Assembly (NCBI RefSeq): GCF_008831285.2
Contig: NC_045143.1
Span: 8,443,503-8,507,502 of the forward strand
Source: Nymphaea colorata
Taxonomy: Eukaryota; Streptophyta; Magnoliopsida; Nymphaeales; Nymphaeaceae
Reading direction: 5' to 3'
DNA length: 64,000 nucleotides
Positions within the stretch are counted from its first letter, which is position 1. Each line of letters opens with the position of its first letter. The notes beneath the pieces are model-generated. The model searched no databases. It was not told the DNA's origin and saw only the letters and a list, made by a program, of their open reading frames with translations. Positions 45,955 to 59,900 of this stretch are shown in pieces. A program made the translations under genes and the position numbers.

Positions 45955-46132
45955 CAGTGGTGTAGTCACATTGTGGCTGGTGTGGGCAGTTGCCCACACT
46001 AGCCTCTTAAAAGTTTTTTATTTTTAAATAGAAATCTTAAATATTTATTTTTATATATTTGTAAGTGCCCCATCAGGTTTGAGTTTGTTTAAACAAGTGC
46101 CACTCCAGCCAATTTTTCTGGCTTCGCCACTG
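45955..46132. mobile_element. hAT-like MITE with 8-bp duplication
   Basis: CAGTGGTGTAGTC and GCTTCGCCACTG are inverted ends. The flanks are AAACCAAG (45947-45954) and AAACCAGG (46133-46140), seven of eight matching. The 178-bp non-coding interior contains GGCTGGTGTGGGCAGTTGCC. Confidence 0.78.
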
Positions 46133-46140
46133 AAACCAGG

Positions 46141-47168
46141 CCGTCCATCTAAACGGCCTTTATATTACTCTTTCTCCTCTTTCACCATCGCTGGTGCCCT
46201 ACCTGGTCTCCAATCCACCCATCATTGGGTAGTAGAGAGAGAGAGAGCTTAGCCATTCAATTGTAGATCAGACGAATCATGTTTGATGTCTCCTGCACCA
46301 TTAAATTTTCGTATATATGTGTATGATGAAAAACTTAAATTGTGTCCAATAATGTATAATGTTTGCTTGCACATCAAAACACATACATTGTTCCAGAGGT
46401 TCTTAAATGTTGTATTCATATGAAACTATCTTCCATTTCTTACCAAGTTAGTAATGATTTTTTAGGTAAACACGAGCTTAACAACCCACTACCCAAAAGA
46501 AAGAGGCTTCAAGGTCCCCTCATTCCTCATGTTGTTGGGGGTCTTGGCTTGTGGATGACAACAGTGCACTCTTCAACTTAAGTACCATACGCTTGTGACA
46601 TCAAAATAAAGACTTGTCTCTTTAGAGGCCCCTTGCTTTGCTCCGCTAGCTATGATATGCTTGAATCTTTTGCAAAGAATAGTATAGCGTAACCGAGGAA
46701 TAGAAAAAGGAAAAAGAATGATTCGGATCTAGTACTATGAGATTGGATTTGGATTCAACTGGGCAAGTTGCATCTGCACCTTTATCTGGAATTATCAGTA
46801 GGGCAGTGCCCATGTGGATCGGACATGTGTACATTCCTAAACAGTCCAAATCATGGGTCATCAGAGAGACATGGCAGAGATATCCGGATCTATGGTGGGG
46901 GCGTCAAAGAAAACGATGAATCAATACATTTTGATTCTCGAGATCCAGCGACCCGTGGGTCAAATGGCACAAAATGGCGTCATGTGCAGTGAAGATGGCA
47001 GTGACTACATCGATGCCGGGCCACTGCTAGTGAATCATTCAAAATGGTGAAGCATCTTTCAGATTATGTTGCTTGAGGAAAATTTGATGGCTTAGATTCG
47101 TTCAATAGGTCCCATATAAGCTTAGGTCTTATAGCATTCAAGAAAATTTAATGGCTTAGATTTGCTGT
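46141..47168. other. Intergenic, no gene recognised
   Basis: A modest GA patch lies at about 46231-46246. Overlapping short ORFs at 46737-47050 occupy a locally balanced-GC stretch but show no known motif. Confidence 0.4.
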
Positions 47169-47358
47169 CACTGGCAGAGTCGGAAATTTTTTCTGGTGGG
47201 GGCACTCATTCAATACCTTTAATTTTTTTAGGACACTTATATGTATAACAATCAAATATATCAAAACATTAACATATATATTAAACTAATTTTGTGAGGC
47301 TGGTGTAGATAGACAACTGCCCGCACCAGCCACCACCACCATGTGGCTCCGCTACTAC
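47169..47358. mobile_element. hAT-like MITE remnant
   Basis: The head CACTGGCAGAGTCGGAAATTTT and tail GTGGCTCCGCTACTA resemble the family ends, and the interior has GGCTGGTGTAGATAG and CCCGCACCAGCC. No duplication is visible. Confidence 0.5.
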
Positions 47359-48153
47359 CCTGATCTCACTGTTGCCAACGCTGTTAAGATAGATTTATTC
47401 TTTAAACTTTCTTCTCCCATTTCCACAGAATATAAATTGAGATAAACTGATCAGCAGCTGATCAGTGTCCTGGTTTTTCGGCGTCATGATCCACTTGTTT
47501 AAGCAGGGTTCCTGTAATCCTGTATAGAAAAGGTAAAGGTTGTGGGCTTGTTGATCATCTCAGGCGGTACTGAATTCTTCGCATTGTTCAACTTGAGGGT
47601 AAAAGAAGCTATTGTTGGTAAGACTAAGCATATAACGTAGACATGGGAAACAAGGTGCTGATCACAGTGTTCTGCTAAATGATGGTTCAAAGCAAAGTTA
47701 ATTATAAGCTTTTCCATGCACAAGGTTTTCTTATCACTCTAATGGAAATGAGAGATAGATTCTTATCAAACATAGTAATTTCAATGTGCAGACAGCCCAA
47801 TTTAACTGGTCTTCGAAAAATGAAACGACCATGCTTTCATGTAATTCAAATTAGGACCTAAGCTCGTTATTTTTGAATGTGATTAACTCTTATTACATGA
47901 GAGCTCATACAGGGTACTAGCACAGTTATTGGAACTACTTTTTGTGGCTTTCCGATTGGAGCACCTGTATATATATATATATATCGTCAGATCCGTATTC
48001 TCTTTAGTCTGCTTTTGATACACTTTGAGAAGCTTCAAGAGTTTTCACTCTGTTCTTGCTTAAAACGCTTTCTGTTGACAAGTCTAATCTTGAAACTTCA
48101 CTAGATTAAGCTAATTCAAATAACGCAAGGTATGAAAGACTTAACGAAAAGCT

Positions 48154-48294
<141 letters not shown>

Positions 48295-49771
48295 AGGTAG
48301 TCGTCCATAACCCACTAGCTAGCTAGACTAGTTTGTATTGTCCGGTTACATCTCAAAACTCATGCGGCAGCTAGCTAAGGTTCTAGCCAAGTGGCTAGGG
48401 AGTGAGGCTCAAGATCTTCAAGTTGAAGAAGGACTAGAATTCGAACATGAAATCAAACTAAAGCAGTTCTTGATTTCGGTGGTATGGTTGGCAAAGATAA
48501 TTGGTTTCTAGTGCATGTCATTGGCTTTTTATTTTAGGTTTTCTTAGTGTCAATCTGTTGTACACCAGTGAACTTCTTCACTTCCTAACTTGGGTTTCAG
48601 GCAAGTGCAAGAATCTCATACTACTTAGAAGTTAAAGAGCACGGTTCTTGCACCTCCCTCTTGCAAGTTAATGACGGATATCAAACGACAATTACAATAC
48701 TAGCGAGTTCAATCTAACAGAGTAGTAAAATTTCTGCTACAACTACACTGAACAAAATTGAGCTTAGACGATTAATTGAGTCGAGTATATAGTAGACAAT
48801 TTCAAATGCATTAGAGGTTATTTGGTAGTAAGGATACTCGATGAATGTATAATGAATATCCTCCAAATATTGGAGCAGATTCAAACTTGGGGCAAATTCG
48901 TTCGACCCTGTAGGTAGGTCTCATTTAAGCACTGACCCGATCAACTGTACTATACGCTATTTTATAAGGAAAGTGCTCGATTCTACTAAGATAGATTATT
49001 ATATCCCCTCACCGCTATTTAACACCGAGAATTATATATATATATATATATATATATTGGAACATATACCATAGCTGGTACATTTATACAAGGCTACATA
49101 CTAAAGGTCTAAGCTGGCTACCAACTTCCTCTCTCGGCCTATACCAGTAGCTTTATCAGAATGTCGACTCCCCCTTTTGCCTTTAATATATTCTTTTGGT
49201 TAATAAGGACAGGTAAAGCGCCAGACAACTTTATAGCCCGCCCTCGCCCTCTCAAGGGTAGACCAGGCCGAGGTCTGGAAAGATAGCGCCACTAAAAGAA
49301 CTCAAGGTGTAAAATGCCAATGTTAGGGTAAACCACAGAAAAAACACACACTAGGTTGAGTTTTATGTACGTGAGAGAGAGAGAGAGAGGGAGAGAGAGA
49401 GTACCTGTGGTCACACCAACTTCACAAAATTTGTTTGTTTTTATGTTAACCCTTTGATATATTTGATTGTTTATATATATAGGCATCCCTCCAAGCTTTA
49501 AAGTCATTGAATTAGTGTCTTAGTGCCTCTCCAGCAAAAATTTTTGGCTTCGTTAACGCTGAAGAGGCGAAGACCATGTCCAACCTAGTTCATCCATTGC
49601 TTAGTTAAACCACCATGCTTCAAACTTGACATCATCATAGCAACAGCCTAGCCAAATCTACACTTAAACGTGGAAAACCAGAAAGATACAACATTCAAAC
49701 ACAAAACTCCAATCACTAAAACCGTTAGTCTATGTATTATACGATTGAGATACACATATCATGTCTATCTT

Positions 49772-49773
<2 letters not shown>

Positions 49774-49853
<80 letters not shown>
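49774..49853. repeat. Compound microsatellite (AT)n(GA)n
   Basis: About 52 bp of AT followed by 28 bp of GA, the same TA-to-GA transition seen in the other compound tracts. Confidence 0.95.
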
Positions 49854-49855
<2 letters not shown>

Positions 49856-50384
49856 CTGCAATTCATTTCTTGTTCCAACAATGTGGATGTCAGATGATAT
49901 TGAAATATCTAGTCAGATATGACATATACTGTGTGGAAGGACTCTACAACCAATTGCATTTTTTGTCCACTACAAGATCTAGGGCATCTGACATGGGTGG
50001 GTCACCATGCTTTTGGCTCATGAGTCGACCCCATTTACAGCCATGCACATGTATCCCAACACTGGCCGCACACATTGCAGATCTATAGCCACTGCATAAT
50101 GCGAGAGCATCTTTTTTCTTTCCCAATAAAAAAATGTTGCTTCTGCTTTCTTCTTGAGTCTTGAACTCTCAATTGGCATCCAACAAAGGTGTACGAGGAA
50201 GCAGGCTTTATTTTGCCACCCCACGCCCTGCTGAGAGAGATGCAAAGGAGATGGGGAGCATGAACCTGCAGTTGTCAGCTCGGCCACTGTTCATTCAAAG
50301 GGGACATATTCACCCCCCTTTTACGATTTAACCCTAGCCCTACCTTTCTCAGACCATAAATATTTGGTGTAAAAAGTTTATAGT

Positions 50385-50850
50385 ACCATTATTGAGGAAC
50401 TTGCTTTTTACCAATATATATAAAGGCTTGAAGGGTCGAAGTGCCACAACACTACCCACTCCCACACCAGGTTCGGGCCTTTGGTATAAGAGATCTCGAC
50501 TATCCTCACAATCTTTCCCTTATAAACCATTAAATATTCCTCACAATCTTCAATACAACACTAAAACGAAATTAATTGGGGCACTACATTTCACTTCCCT
50601 TAATGCACACACGTCAACATGTGTAGAATCCCAAGTTCGAGTGTTGAACCAGCTCTGATACGAAATATCATTACCCTACCTGCTACCATACTGGGTTTGG
50701 CCTCTAGTTCGGCAGATCCCAACTCACTCCTTAGCAATTTACATTTTGACTCAAAAAAATTAGGAACCCGAACAACCAAGCACTTGAAAACCTCTTTTAT
50801 AAGCCCTTCAAAGTTGCTTATAATTTTATGGGATTGAATTCTGAAAGTAG
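50385..50850 (-). mobile_element. TRIM-like LTR retroelement remnant
   Basis: On the minus strand TCGTATCAGAGC (about 50651-50663) matches the tRNA-iMet primer site at 11 of 12 positions, followed by TGG as in many plant elements. Segments on either side share a weak direct similarity (GGGTTTGGCCTCTAG...GATCCCAACT against GGTTCGGGCCTTTGG...GATCTCGACT), with an internal part of only about 150 bp. This fits a small TRIM-type element. Boundaries are approximate. Confidence 0.35.
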
Positions 50851-51270
50851 AACATTACATGAAGAAAGTCGAGAGTTCAGTATGTAAACACTGATTAGTG
50901 TAGATATATAAGAAATGAGCATAGTCATTTTCTTCTCTCATCTATAGGAGAGGGAAAAAAAAGGAAGATAGAATAGGAAGAGAAGAAATTAGGTGAAGAA
51001 GGGTTGGAAAAATTAGGTTGGATATGTATATAATCTTGAAAAAGTGATCATCTTTCACAAGTTTTTCTGTAACAGTTACACCTTCCATAAAAAACTGCCC
51101 AATAACAGATTGAAGCAAACTTTAATTAACTTATGAAACGAAACGATGTTAGCCAAAACAGTAAAAGTATAATTCAGTGATAGAAGATAATCAGCTCACC
51201 TACGTTTTCTATCTCTTTACATAACCAAAAATTACTTCAAATCCTTACTTGACAGTTGTTATGAAAAGCA

Positions 51271-51688
51271 TAATTAGGAATGCACACAAGCTGAATAAAG
51301 CTCGAGTTGGGGCCAGCTCGAGCTCAACTCAACTCAGAAAACTCGAGTTCGAGCCAAGCTCAAGTCGACGATATGTTGAGCTTGAACTCAACTGGTTGAA
51401 CTTGTTTATGTTAAACATGTTTTGTTCCTTTCAACTCGTTTAACTCAATTAACTCATTTTGTTGCTACTCATTTAACTATTTTTTTATTATAATTCAACA
51501 TTCATTATGTAGTGAAGCTGCGTCAATTTTAAACGAGTCGAGTTCTTACAACTCTAACTTGTCTCTTTTTACATTTCGAGCATACATTTACACTCACACT
51601 TGACTCGTTTATAAATGACAAGTTCGAGCCAGTCTTGACAAGCAAGTTTGAATCAAGCTTGGGTTCGCTCAACTCATTAAACATCCTA
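51271..51688. mobile_element. CTCGAG-rich MITE, copy 3 (decayed)
   Basis: The interior of CTCGAGTTGGGGCCAGCTCGAG and GAGTTCGAGCC motifs (given in two parts here) matches copies 1 and 2. The ends TAGGAATGCAC and AACATCCTA are degraded inverted repeats. No target duplication is clear. Confidence 0.45.
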
Positions 51689-51770
51689 AAGCATAATCCT
51701 TATTTTTAAAAAATCACAAAGAAAATAATGCCTTTACAAAATTATAAGCACATTAGGCCTCCAAAAAAAA

Positions 51771-51822
51771 TTTCCTTTCCCTTTCCCTTTCCCTTTTCCC
51801 TTTCCCTTTCCCTTTTTCCTTT
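51771..51822. repeat. (CCCTTT)n pyrimidine tract
   Basis: About eight imperfect units of CCCTTT, with one or two extra Ts. It is wholly pyrimidine on the plus strand. Confidence 0.92.
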
Positions 51823-52057
51823 ACCTGTCACCTTCAATGCCCTTTTTGCTCGCTGGTAATTACTACGGGCAGTAGCGTAATGCGTTGCCTTTGTAATTCT
51901 AAAAGGAAGCCACTAGGATGGACATATGTGATGGTTAGTGATGCATATTGCATGCAGATAACCAGTCCTATATATCGTGCAAATACAGTTTTGATGCAAT
52001 AATTGAGTTCCTTCGTGTATATATATATATATATACACATAACTAGCACATGCACAG

Positions 52058-52190
52058 CAGTCAATACCAACTTATGTCACCCATCGTTTAATAATAAAAG
52101 AGAAAACATTCAATTATTTTTAACAGTCAATACCTACTTTCGCTATGTCTCCTGTCGTTTAATAATAAAGAGAAAACATTCAATGATTAA
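52058..52190. repeat. Two-copy tandem duplication, 66 bp period
   Basis: CAGTCAATACC starts both units (52058 and 52124), and both contain GTTTAATAATAAA and GAGAAAACATTCAAT. Several substitutions and an indel separate them. Confidence 0.9.
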
Positions 52191-52225
52191 AAGCAGCATT
52201 GAGAGATGTTTTCTATATTATCTAT

Positions 52226-52258
<33 letters not shown>

Positions 52259-52331
52259 ATCCCGGTAATAGCAATTTAACTTAAAAAAATCTTACAATAT
52301 GCTCCTTAGTTAATTTTTCTTCTTTCATATG

Positions 52332-52391
52332 ACCAGCAGTGGATATAAAAGACAAAGATTATGAACCAGCAGTGGATATAAAAGACAAAGA
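52332..52391. repeat. Two-copy tandem duplication, 33 bp period
   Basis: ACCAGCAGTGGATATAAAAG followed by ACAAAGA occurs at 52332 and again at 52365 without change. Confidence 0.92.
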
Positions 52392-53307
52392 CATGTTGTT
52401 TATTTGGTTTTCATTGGTGCTACTCCTCTAAACAATAAACGGTGGAATCATGAGACTCTAATTGATTATATATGTTACTCAGGTTGTAATACAACCCCGG
52501 ACCTTAAGGGCAGAATGAATGGGGTCCTTTGGATCGGTGGAAGTCAAAATCTAATATCCAAACAACTAGCATGTAGTAAAAAATAAAAAAGAGAGATGAA
52601 CGGAAGTTAATTTGAAAATTGGAAACTCAATGAAATAAACCGGGTTTTCTTTTGGATGCATTGATTGAATATTCAAACATGTTTGTTGAATCAATTACGA
52701 ATTGGTAAAAATATTATTATTTCTAAAAAGTAAATACAAATTACGAAAATTAATTAAATTTTAAATTTTTTAACAGATCTTAAAATCTTTTATATTGGTC
52801 GACGGGTCAATTCAATTACCCACTGATTTCAGTAGACATGACCGGTTTTACAACAGTACGCACTCGGCTACAGAATAAAAAACAAACTTAATTTTGTAGG
52901 AAAACAAGTAAGATTAATCTGTTAACTACAACAAGTGCGTATACATCTCCTACCACATCTCTTATTATACTTACAATCCTTAATTACCTTACAATGCAAA
53001 GAATATCGGGAGATATGTTCCCACCTTTATTGCAAAAACCCTTGAAAGAGAGAGTCACATGTCATCTGGAGAGAGAGAGAGAGAGAGATCTTTAAAATTT
53101 TCCCGAAATTGTTCATCCTTAAAGATATATTTCCATGTTCTTCAAATAAATAATTACACCAGCATGGTGCATTGATCAAACAACGGGTCTGCCACGATTG
53201 TGTTACACGTAAACATTGTATGAGAAGCTAATCTTACTAACTGTGACAGAGGTTGGTCTTCATTTGCTTTTTTCGGTCGTCATAATATGAGGGGAGATGA
53301 ACCGTCC

Positions 53308-53964
53308 CTTAGGGCTTGTTTGATGACCACAGATAAAAGTTCATTGATAAAAATCTATGGATCTTAATCCATGAATTAGTTATCAAGAGATAATTGTTTA
53401 GAGACAAGACTTTTGTCTAGCGTACGATGGGCAGGGATTAAAAATCCCTGAAATATTATCCACCGTGTGATAGAATTGGATTAAAATCCATGCAAAAAAA
53501 TATCCGTTGCACGGATTGGCCTCCTACACGGTAAACGAAAAAATAAAAAGTTGGCCAAATACATAGTAACCTGCCCAATATTCCAGCGACGTTTGATCTC
53601 TCCAAACTCTCAAACACGGGGTATATGCAGAAACACGTTTCCTTGTTAACTAAAGCCCTAGCTAGCTGATCAGGATGAGTTGAGAATTCGTAAAACCATG
53701 AAAACCTACTGTAACTTATCAGGAAAAAAAAGTGCAGGATTGGAGGTTGAGCAAAAACATTTTTAACTAAAGGCAATTATATTATAGGGGTTTCAGGTTG
53801 CGTTTAATTACCGTGGGCCTGAGATATTCTACTGTGATGCAACGTAGTATGGATTTGAGATCCACGCTCGGGAGTTCATGCTGAAATCTATTTGTTAAAA
53901 CTGTGGATTTCAGTCGTTTTTGAATCCCCTCGGATCTGAAATCCATGAAAAATCAAACCCAGCA
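53308..53964. mobile_element. Possible MITE (GCTTGTTTGAT ends)
   Basis: GGGCTTGTTTGATG near 53308 and ATCAAACCCAGCATC near 53952 are imperfect inverted repeats about 650 bp apart. Within it are paired words such as GGATCTTAATCC and GGATTTCAG that recur near both ends. No ORF or target duplication is recognised. A related head appears at about 54281. Confidence 0.35.
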
Positions 53965-54641
53965 TCAGGCTCATGGCTCTATCTCATTAACTTTTCTCTA
54001 GCTCTCTGTTAAATCACTATTAAATGAGTAGGTCTAAGTGGGTAGCTGCTCGCACATGCCATTTTGCTGTTGAACTACCTGTTGTTGAGCATATATTTTG
54101 ATTCGGTTCTGAGCTTTTCCTTTGGCGAGGAGTACGCTGCATCAAAAAGAAGACGCAGAGACGTGTGCTTGTCCTTCCCTGAGCCATGGCCGAGCTATCT
54201 TTAATATCTGGGTAGGTCTGCAGGGAGAACATCGGTTGTCACACCAGATCTGTGACCGGCAGGAAGTGTTCGGAATGCATTGAGGGCTTGTTTGTTAATG
54301 TTAACCACCGATCGATCTCATGTGGCAGAGATTTGAGATCCTGGGGAAAACAAGTTTGAAAAGAAAGTAAACTAGCTAGATATCTCAAGTTTAGATTTTT
54401 CTAAGACTCTTATTTTAAATGAACCACGAATTTTCATGAATATATATATGAACTTTTTGTTAATTCAAATTCTTAGTTTTAAGATTAGTGGCAGTCAAAC
54501 GCAATGAGTCCACGCAAACATTAGGGGAGGCGTTTGATTACTTCGTATTTGAAACTCGTAGATCTGATGTGGCAAGAGATATTTATGGTAAATTTCATGA
54601 TTCATCAAACTAAAGATCTTGGGTGCAATTAAGATATACAC

Positions 54642-54695
<54 letters not shown>

Positions 54696-56898
54696 TCGTT
54701 TTCATTGAGAAAACGCTTGAATTAATATTGGATTTTGGAGAGTTGGCCAAATTTCGACCCTCAACTCTGTTACATGTACAAGTGCCTTTTTATTTTCAAC
54801 CGTCCCTAATATTGGTAAATTAGCGTCTTGAATGACAAACTACAGGCAGCGACTTCATCCAACGGAACCTCAAGTAAGGTCATCATATATCATTGAATTA
54901 AAAAGTGAAGAGCTTGTTTTCATTTATCCAAAAAGTTTATGAAGCATTATTTTTAGATGCATATTTCTAAGAGAAGTTATCATGCTAAAGAGCTGAACAT
55001 TCACTTGGCCAGGACGATACAAAATTAAAAACCCAAAAATCAGTATTGTGCCACTTCCAGTACTGCATGTGGTAAAAATGGAAACATTAAGTGTCATGTT
55101 GAAAACTTGGGTTGAATTCTAACCCTGTTATTCTGCTGTGACTTTTTTCATAAGGCTGTTCATGATAGTCGGGGCTTACTCTCACCATTTAGACTATGTA
55201 AGCTTCAAAATTTGTCAAACACCTGATTAGGTTCCCTGTTTTCTCATGAACCTTTCTTCGCAGGATGCCATCCATCTTTTACTCAATTCACTTGCAAGCA
55301 TTTATTTCATGCATCTGTATTCTTGAATAAGTTTGCACCCACCCAAGAAGAGGACTCAGCCTCCTACAGTCTGAGTTGTGCTTAGCCAAAGCACAACTCA
55401 GCCAAAGCTTCTCATGCGGTTTAGGACATCATGTCAATGACTGTGTGTCCCACCATTTATATCTCACTCTTTGAAGTGAGGTAGAAGTCAATGTGAACAT
55501 CAAAACTCGACTGGTAGTCCACGTTTTTTCACATCTTGCATTTGCCTACTGTAATAAAAAGTGAGACAAAGTGTCCTCGAAACCATGGTAAGGGTACTCC
55601 CATGAAAAATGCGCAATGAGGGCTGCCATTTGAGCTATGGTAGTACTTGTCTAGTTAGGACCTACTGAAAACGTCATGTTAGTGTTCTTAAAAACATTGT
55701 GACCTAAGATGCCTCTAGGTCCACATCAACCAATCAAATGGACAACTTTCTTGGGCACTATGTCCCCTAAATTGTAGGTCAGAGACAGATGTGAGCAAAA
55801 AGATACACATGAATATATCAAATTACTAGACAAAAAGCAAAACCCACCTTTAAGAGAGCCTATGGCTGTTGAGTAACATTTCCATCTTTGGGACTATATG
55901 AATTTTTTTATGTTTTATGTTCTGTCGGCTTTTCATTCCTTTTGTCATAGGCTTGGTCGAAGAATAGATATATATTTAGTTGGTGGTTTTTTTGATGTTT
56001 TATAGGAACCTTTAGCCGACATTGATGCTTCCTGGTTTGTATTTTCTATTGTTGGAGAAAATTGTTACTAGAAATTGTGCAGTCAAAAGCTTGAAGTTTA
56101 TGAGAGATCTAAACTAATTTGCTTTTGTGCTTTTTGAGTTCCTAGAGTGTTTGAGTTTGAGCTTTGTGTTTTCTTGAGAACTTGTGATTGGCAAATAGAT
56201 GATCAACATTATGAGGACCATCCTTTTTCATGTGGATAAATCTTTCTGTATCTGTTCTGAAACCTAAGTTGGGGTTCTCTTCCTTTGACTTTATCAAGGA
56301 AGCAAGACGTTTAAGGATTTCACCCAGCTTATGGCGGAAAACTTTGATGATCTTCACGTTTGCTTGTAATTTAATTTGGTCTCCCGTTCCATATGGAGTT
56401 ATCTAAGCATGGAGCGCTCTCACATTATGTTGAATTTTGGGTGCTATTCAATGTAGGAAGAACGTTTTGTTCCTTTCAACGTTCATAGATTATTGGTTTT
56501 AGAGATGAAAGACTCTCTGGCCATTTTTTTCTTGTGCCATTCAGTTCCTTGCATGTTGTTGACAACATCACTTTTCTAAACTTTCCTCCTTCAGTATGAG
56601 GTGAAGGTTGATAGTGTGAACCTACTTTTCCTTCTTATTTGAGACGGTGGTAGAATGTGGGGTCTGGTTCAGGGGAAATGACTTCACTTCCCACCTGATG
56701 AAACTACAGACGAATTCACTTTTGGTGCGATAACTAGATCTATGCCACAACAACGAACCAGAAAACTGAAAATTTATTTGTTTTACCTTAATACTTAATA
56801 GAAGAGCTTTTAGCTGGTTAGTGGATCACAAGCAAATCACAAATTCTTTTGAGGTACTCCAACATCATCTTTCTCTCTCTCACACACACACACACGTA

Positions 56899-56929
<31 letters not shown>

Positions 56930-59900
56930 TAGTATATATATCATGTCTGTCTATGTATGTGAAGATTATATTATAAAAAAATTAAGATAGCACCCCATAG
57001 AGGGGCGGAGGGAGAGAGAGCATGGCAAGACAGCTTAGAAATATACCATTCAATAGATAGTTCCTTTGTTTTTTTCTAATTGGGGTTTGTCATCATTCGT
57101 TAAGTTGGCTAGATAGTTAATGGTAAGAAATCTTCCTTTGTTATTTGTAATTGGTGTTTATCATCATTCATCAAGTTAGTTAGGTAGTAAGAGATCTTCC
57201 TTCTTTTCTTCTTCTTAGTGTTTATAATCACCCCAAGCAGCTTAAAAGATGTTATTCATGTTCAGAATGGCTGGTAGTTGTTTAGCGATGGATATGCGTG
57301 TTGACAACTATTACTAATACACTACCAATGAATGACAATAATATTAACGACGTGATGCACCATTGAATGTACATGACTGTTCCTGCTTGCAATTGCAACT
57401 ATTTTCAAGAGCCTCGGTTATTGTAGCAATGCTGCAATGACATGACTTAATAATGCGTCAGTGCAAGGAGCTGCGAAAATGTCCCAAGAGCGTTGTCCAT
57501 TGCAACTGTGACGATGTATGGTAGCATCTATGGCAATGTATAAGAATGTTACTACCAAAAGCAGCGATGATGTGCAAGAGCATGGCTACTAGCAGCAACA
57601 ATGATGTACCCAAGTGTTGCTGCTTTAGCAGTGACGCCACTTTAAATGACGCTACATCAATGCTTGTTTTTGCATCATAGGTCAAGATTTGCGATACGAA
57701 AGTATTTGTTCCTTTCTTTATATCAAAGCTCTTTCAGTAACATTATTAATGACATGCTCGGCAAAACAACAACCAAAGGCATATAAAGGCTTAGAACTCA
57801 ACCTTTTTTCAATCTTCTTCACCATCCTCTTTTTGGGAAGGTTGTCGAGTCCATTCATGAAGCAAATTAAGTCAAGATTCTCTTATGTGCTCAACAAACC
57901 ATCCAATTCAGCAAACTAGGAATATTCATTTTCCTTTCTTCTTTTTCCAAAATGAAAGCTTTTTGGGCAAAAGAATGCCATTGAGGGACTGCCCTCCTAG
58001 TTTCAAGGGCCTAGAGATGGACAATACTTGTTCCCTATTTTGAATACAAGTGTTCATTTGGTTATTCCTTCAAGGTGAAGCCAGATATTGTACTGTGGGT
58101 GTAATGGTTCATAAAGCAAATCACGTCACTTGATGGCATTTCTCGTTAGGCAGTGTATCTGAAATGGGATCTACCTTAAATCCATAGCTCTAACAAAATA
58201 TGTTCTTGCCATCCATAGATTTAATATACTCATTGTCTCTCAATTTTGTAAGCCTCTAGACATTAAGGAAGAGAGGGTCTGATGCAAGGATTGCACATTC
58301 ATCTTATAATTTGTTCATCTTTCAAACAAAGGATTCAAAATCCTTTCTAAAAAACAAGGCTCCCAAAATCTTAGATCATTTGGAATCTAAGATTGTAAGG
58401 TAATCAAACATGTCCCTAATATAAAATACCACCCAAGATAAAAAGCACAGTCTCATGTTACTTTTCCATTGGTAAGATACAAAAGGCAAGCCAGATGCAT
58501 CTCACTTTTTCATGGTTGCTTTAGATTAAGAGGGTCGCCAACTCTAGTAACTTGGTTTGTTCCTGTGGTTCCAGCAAGTTGCCATGTGCCAAAGAAATGT
58601 TGATTAAAACTAATATATATTAACAACTTTTCTAAATATGTACAAGGTAAGACTTGACGAAATGGTACCTTTTATATGTCTTTCTTGAAGATGTTTCAGA
58701 TTCAGAAACTCCTCGTTGATTGCTTTTTCAAATTCAATCTAGGTTTGACCTAACCGACCCAGGCTCAAACTATAAAACTGGAGTTGGAGAGCAACCCTAG
58801 CTTGGTTCCCCTACAGCCTTTGTACTACCAATTTATGTCCATAAATATTAAAATGCAATCAATTATTGCACTGTTGATCTTCTTTAACCTGAAGGTTGCT
58901 CTAAGGAAGTAGTTCTCTCTTTTCCAGTTCATATATTTGCAAGAATCTTTCTTAATTCATATATTTTTTGACAATCAATGACAAAAACTTCATATCCACT
59001 TGACTTGACTTTTCTTTTGCTTGGAATCCATTTACTACCCACCTTTGTGAAACAAATTTGCATCTTTACTTGGATTTTCTCATTGTTGTTTGTTCCAACA
59101 CTTAGTTATCCTATTTCCATGAGTGGAATTTCTTGCACTTTCCTTTTTAATTTCTATGGTTAATCTTTTGTAGACTATGATTTGGACTATTCTCGGAGCT
59201 CGTGAGAGTTCAGATTTGCATTAATGATGGAAGAAGCTGATGGTAGTAGCAAACATTAGGATCAATTGGGCTTAAGCCCTGCTGCAGAGTAAACAAGAAG
59301 CATCACATTTTATTCTTCTAGTTGTTAAACTTTAGATATAGATTTGGGTTTGGAGATTTTTTATGTTCCAATAGTTAAGTTCGAATGGGAGCTTGAATGA
59401 AAAAGGCACCTGATGAGGGGAAATTTTGCCATGCTCTCTCCTTGTGACTTGTTCTATAACTTATTGCAATTAGATGAGGAATTCTACATCAATATATGGA
59501 AAGAAAGTTGTAGCTTAGGATTATCGATGAAGGTTTTGTTTTTATTAATGCATTTAGTGATTCCTTTCTAGGGGCTTATTGTACTCTATATTGAAGATTG
59601 TTAGTGTCTTGAAGCTCACCTTTTTTATGGTGTCAATGCTACTCAATGCTTAAATCGATTAGCTGAAGGTGGGTTTAGTTAGACATAAGTAAGTGATGGT
59701 TAAATAATCATTTTTTCATCTGAAAAATTGTGTGTTTTTCATTTTTAACATTTAATTTTGTGAGTCTTTGAGGAACAATTTCTTTTTAAAATTTTAGATT
59801 TTATTTCTACGATGATTATGTTACGTTACATTTTGATGATTATAGTTGTAAAAGCAACTCAAATAAACCAGTCCAGTCTATGACTTGAATAAACCAGGTC

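Larger units (their letters stand above)
51689..53307. other. Intergenic with small tandem repeats
   Basis: Holds the CCCTTT tract and the two tandem duplications listed separately, a CT/GT tract at about 52226-52258, and a GA patch at about 53070-53088. No gene is recognised. Confidence 0.4.

Noticed and set aside
49210-49290. GC-richer stretch resembling structured RNA
   Set aside because: No tRNA, rRNA or snRNA boxes could be matched.
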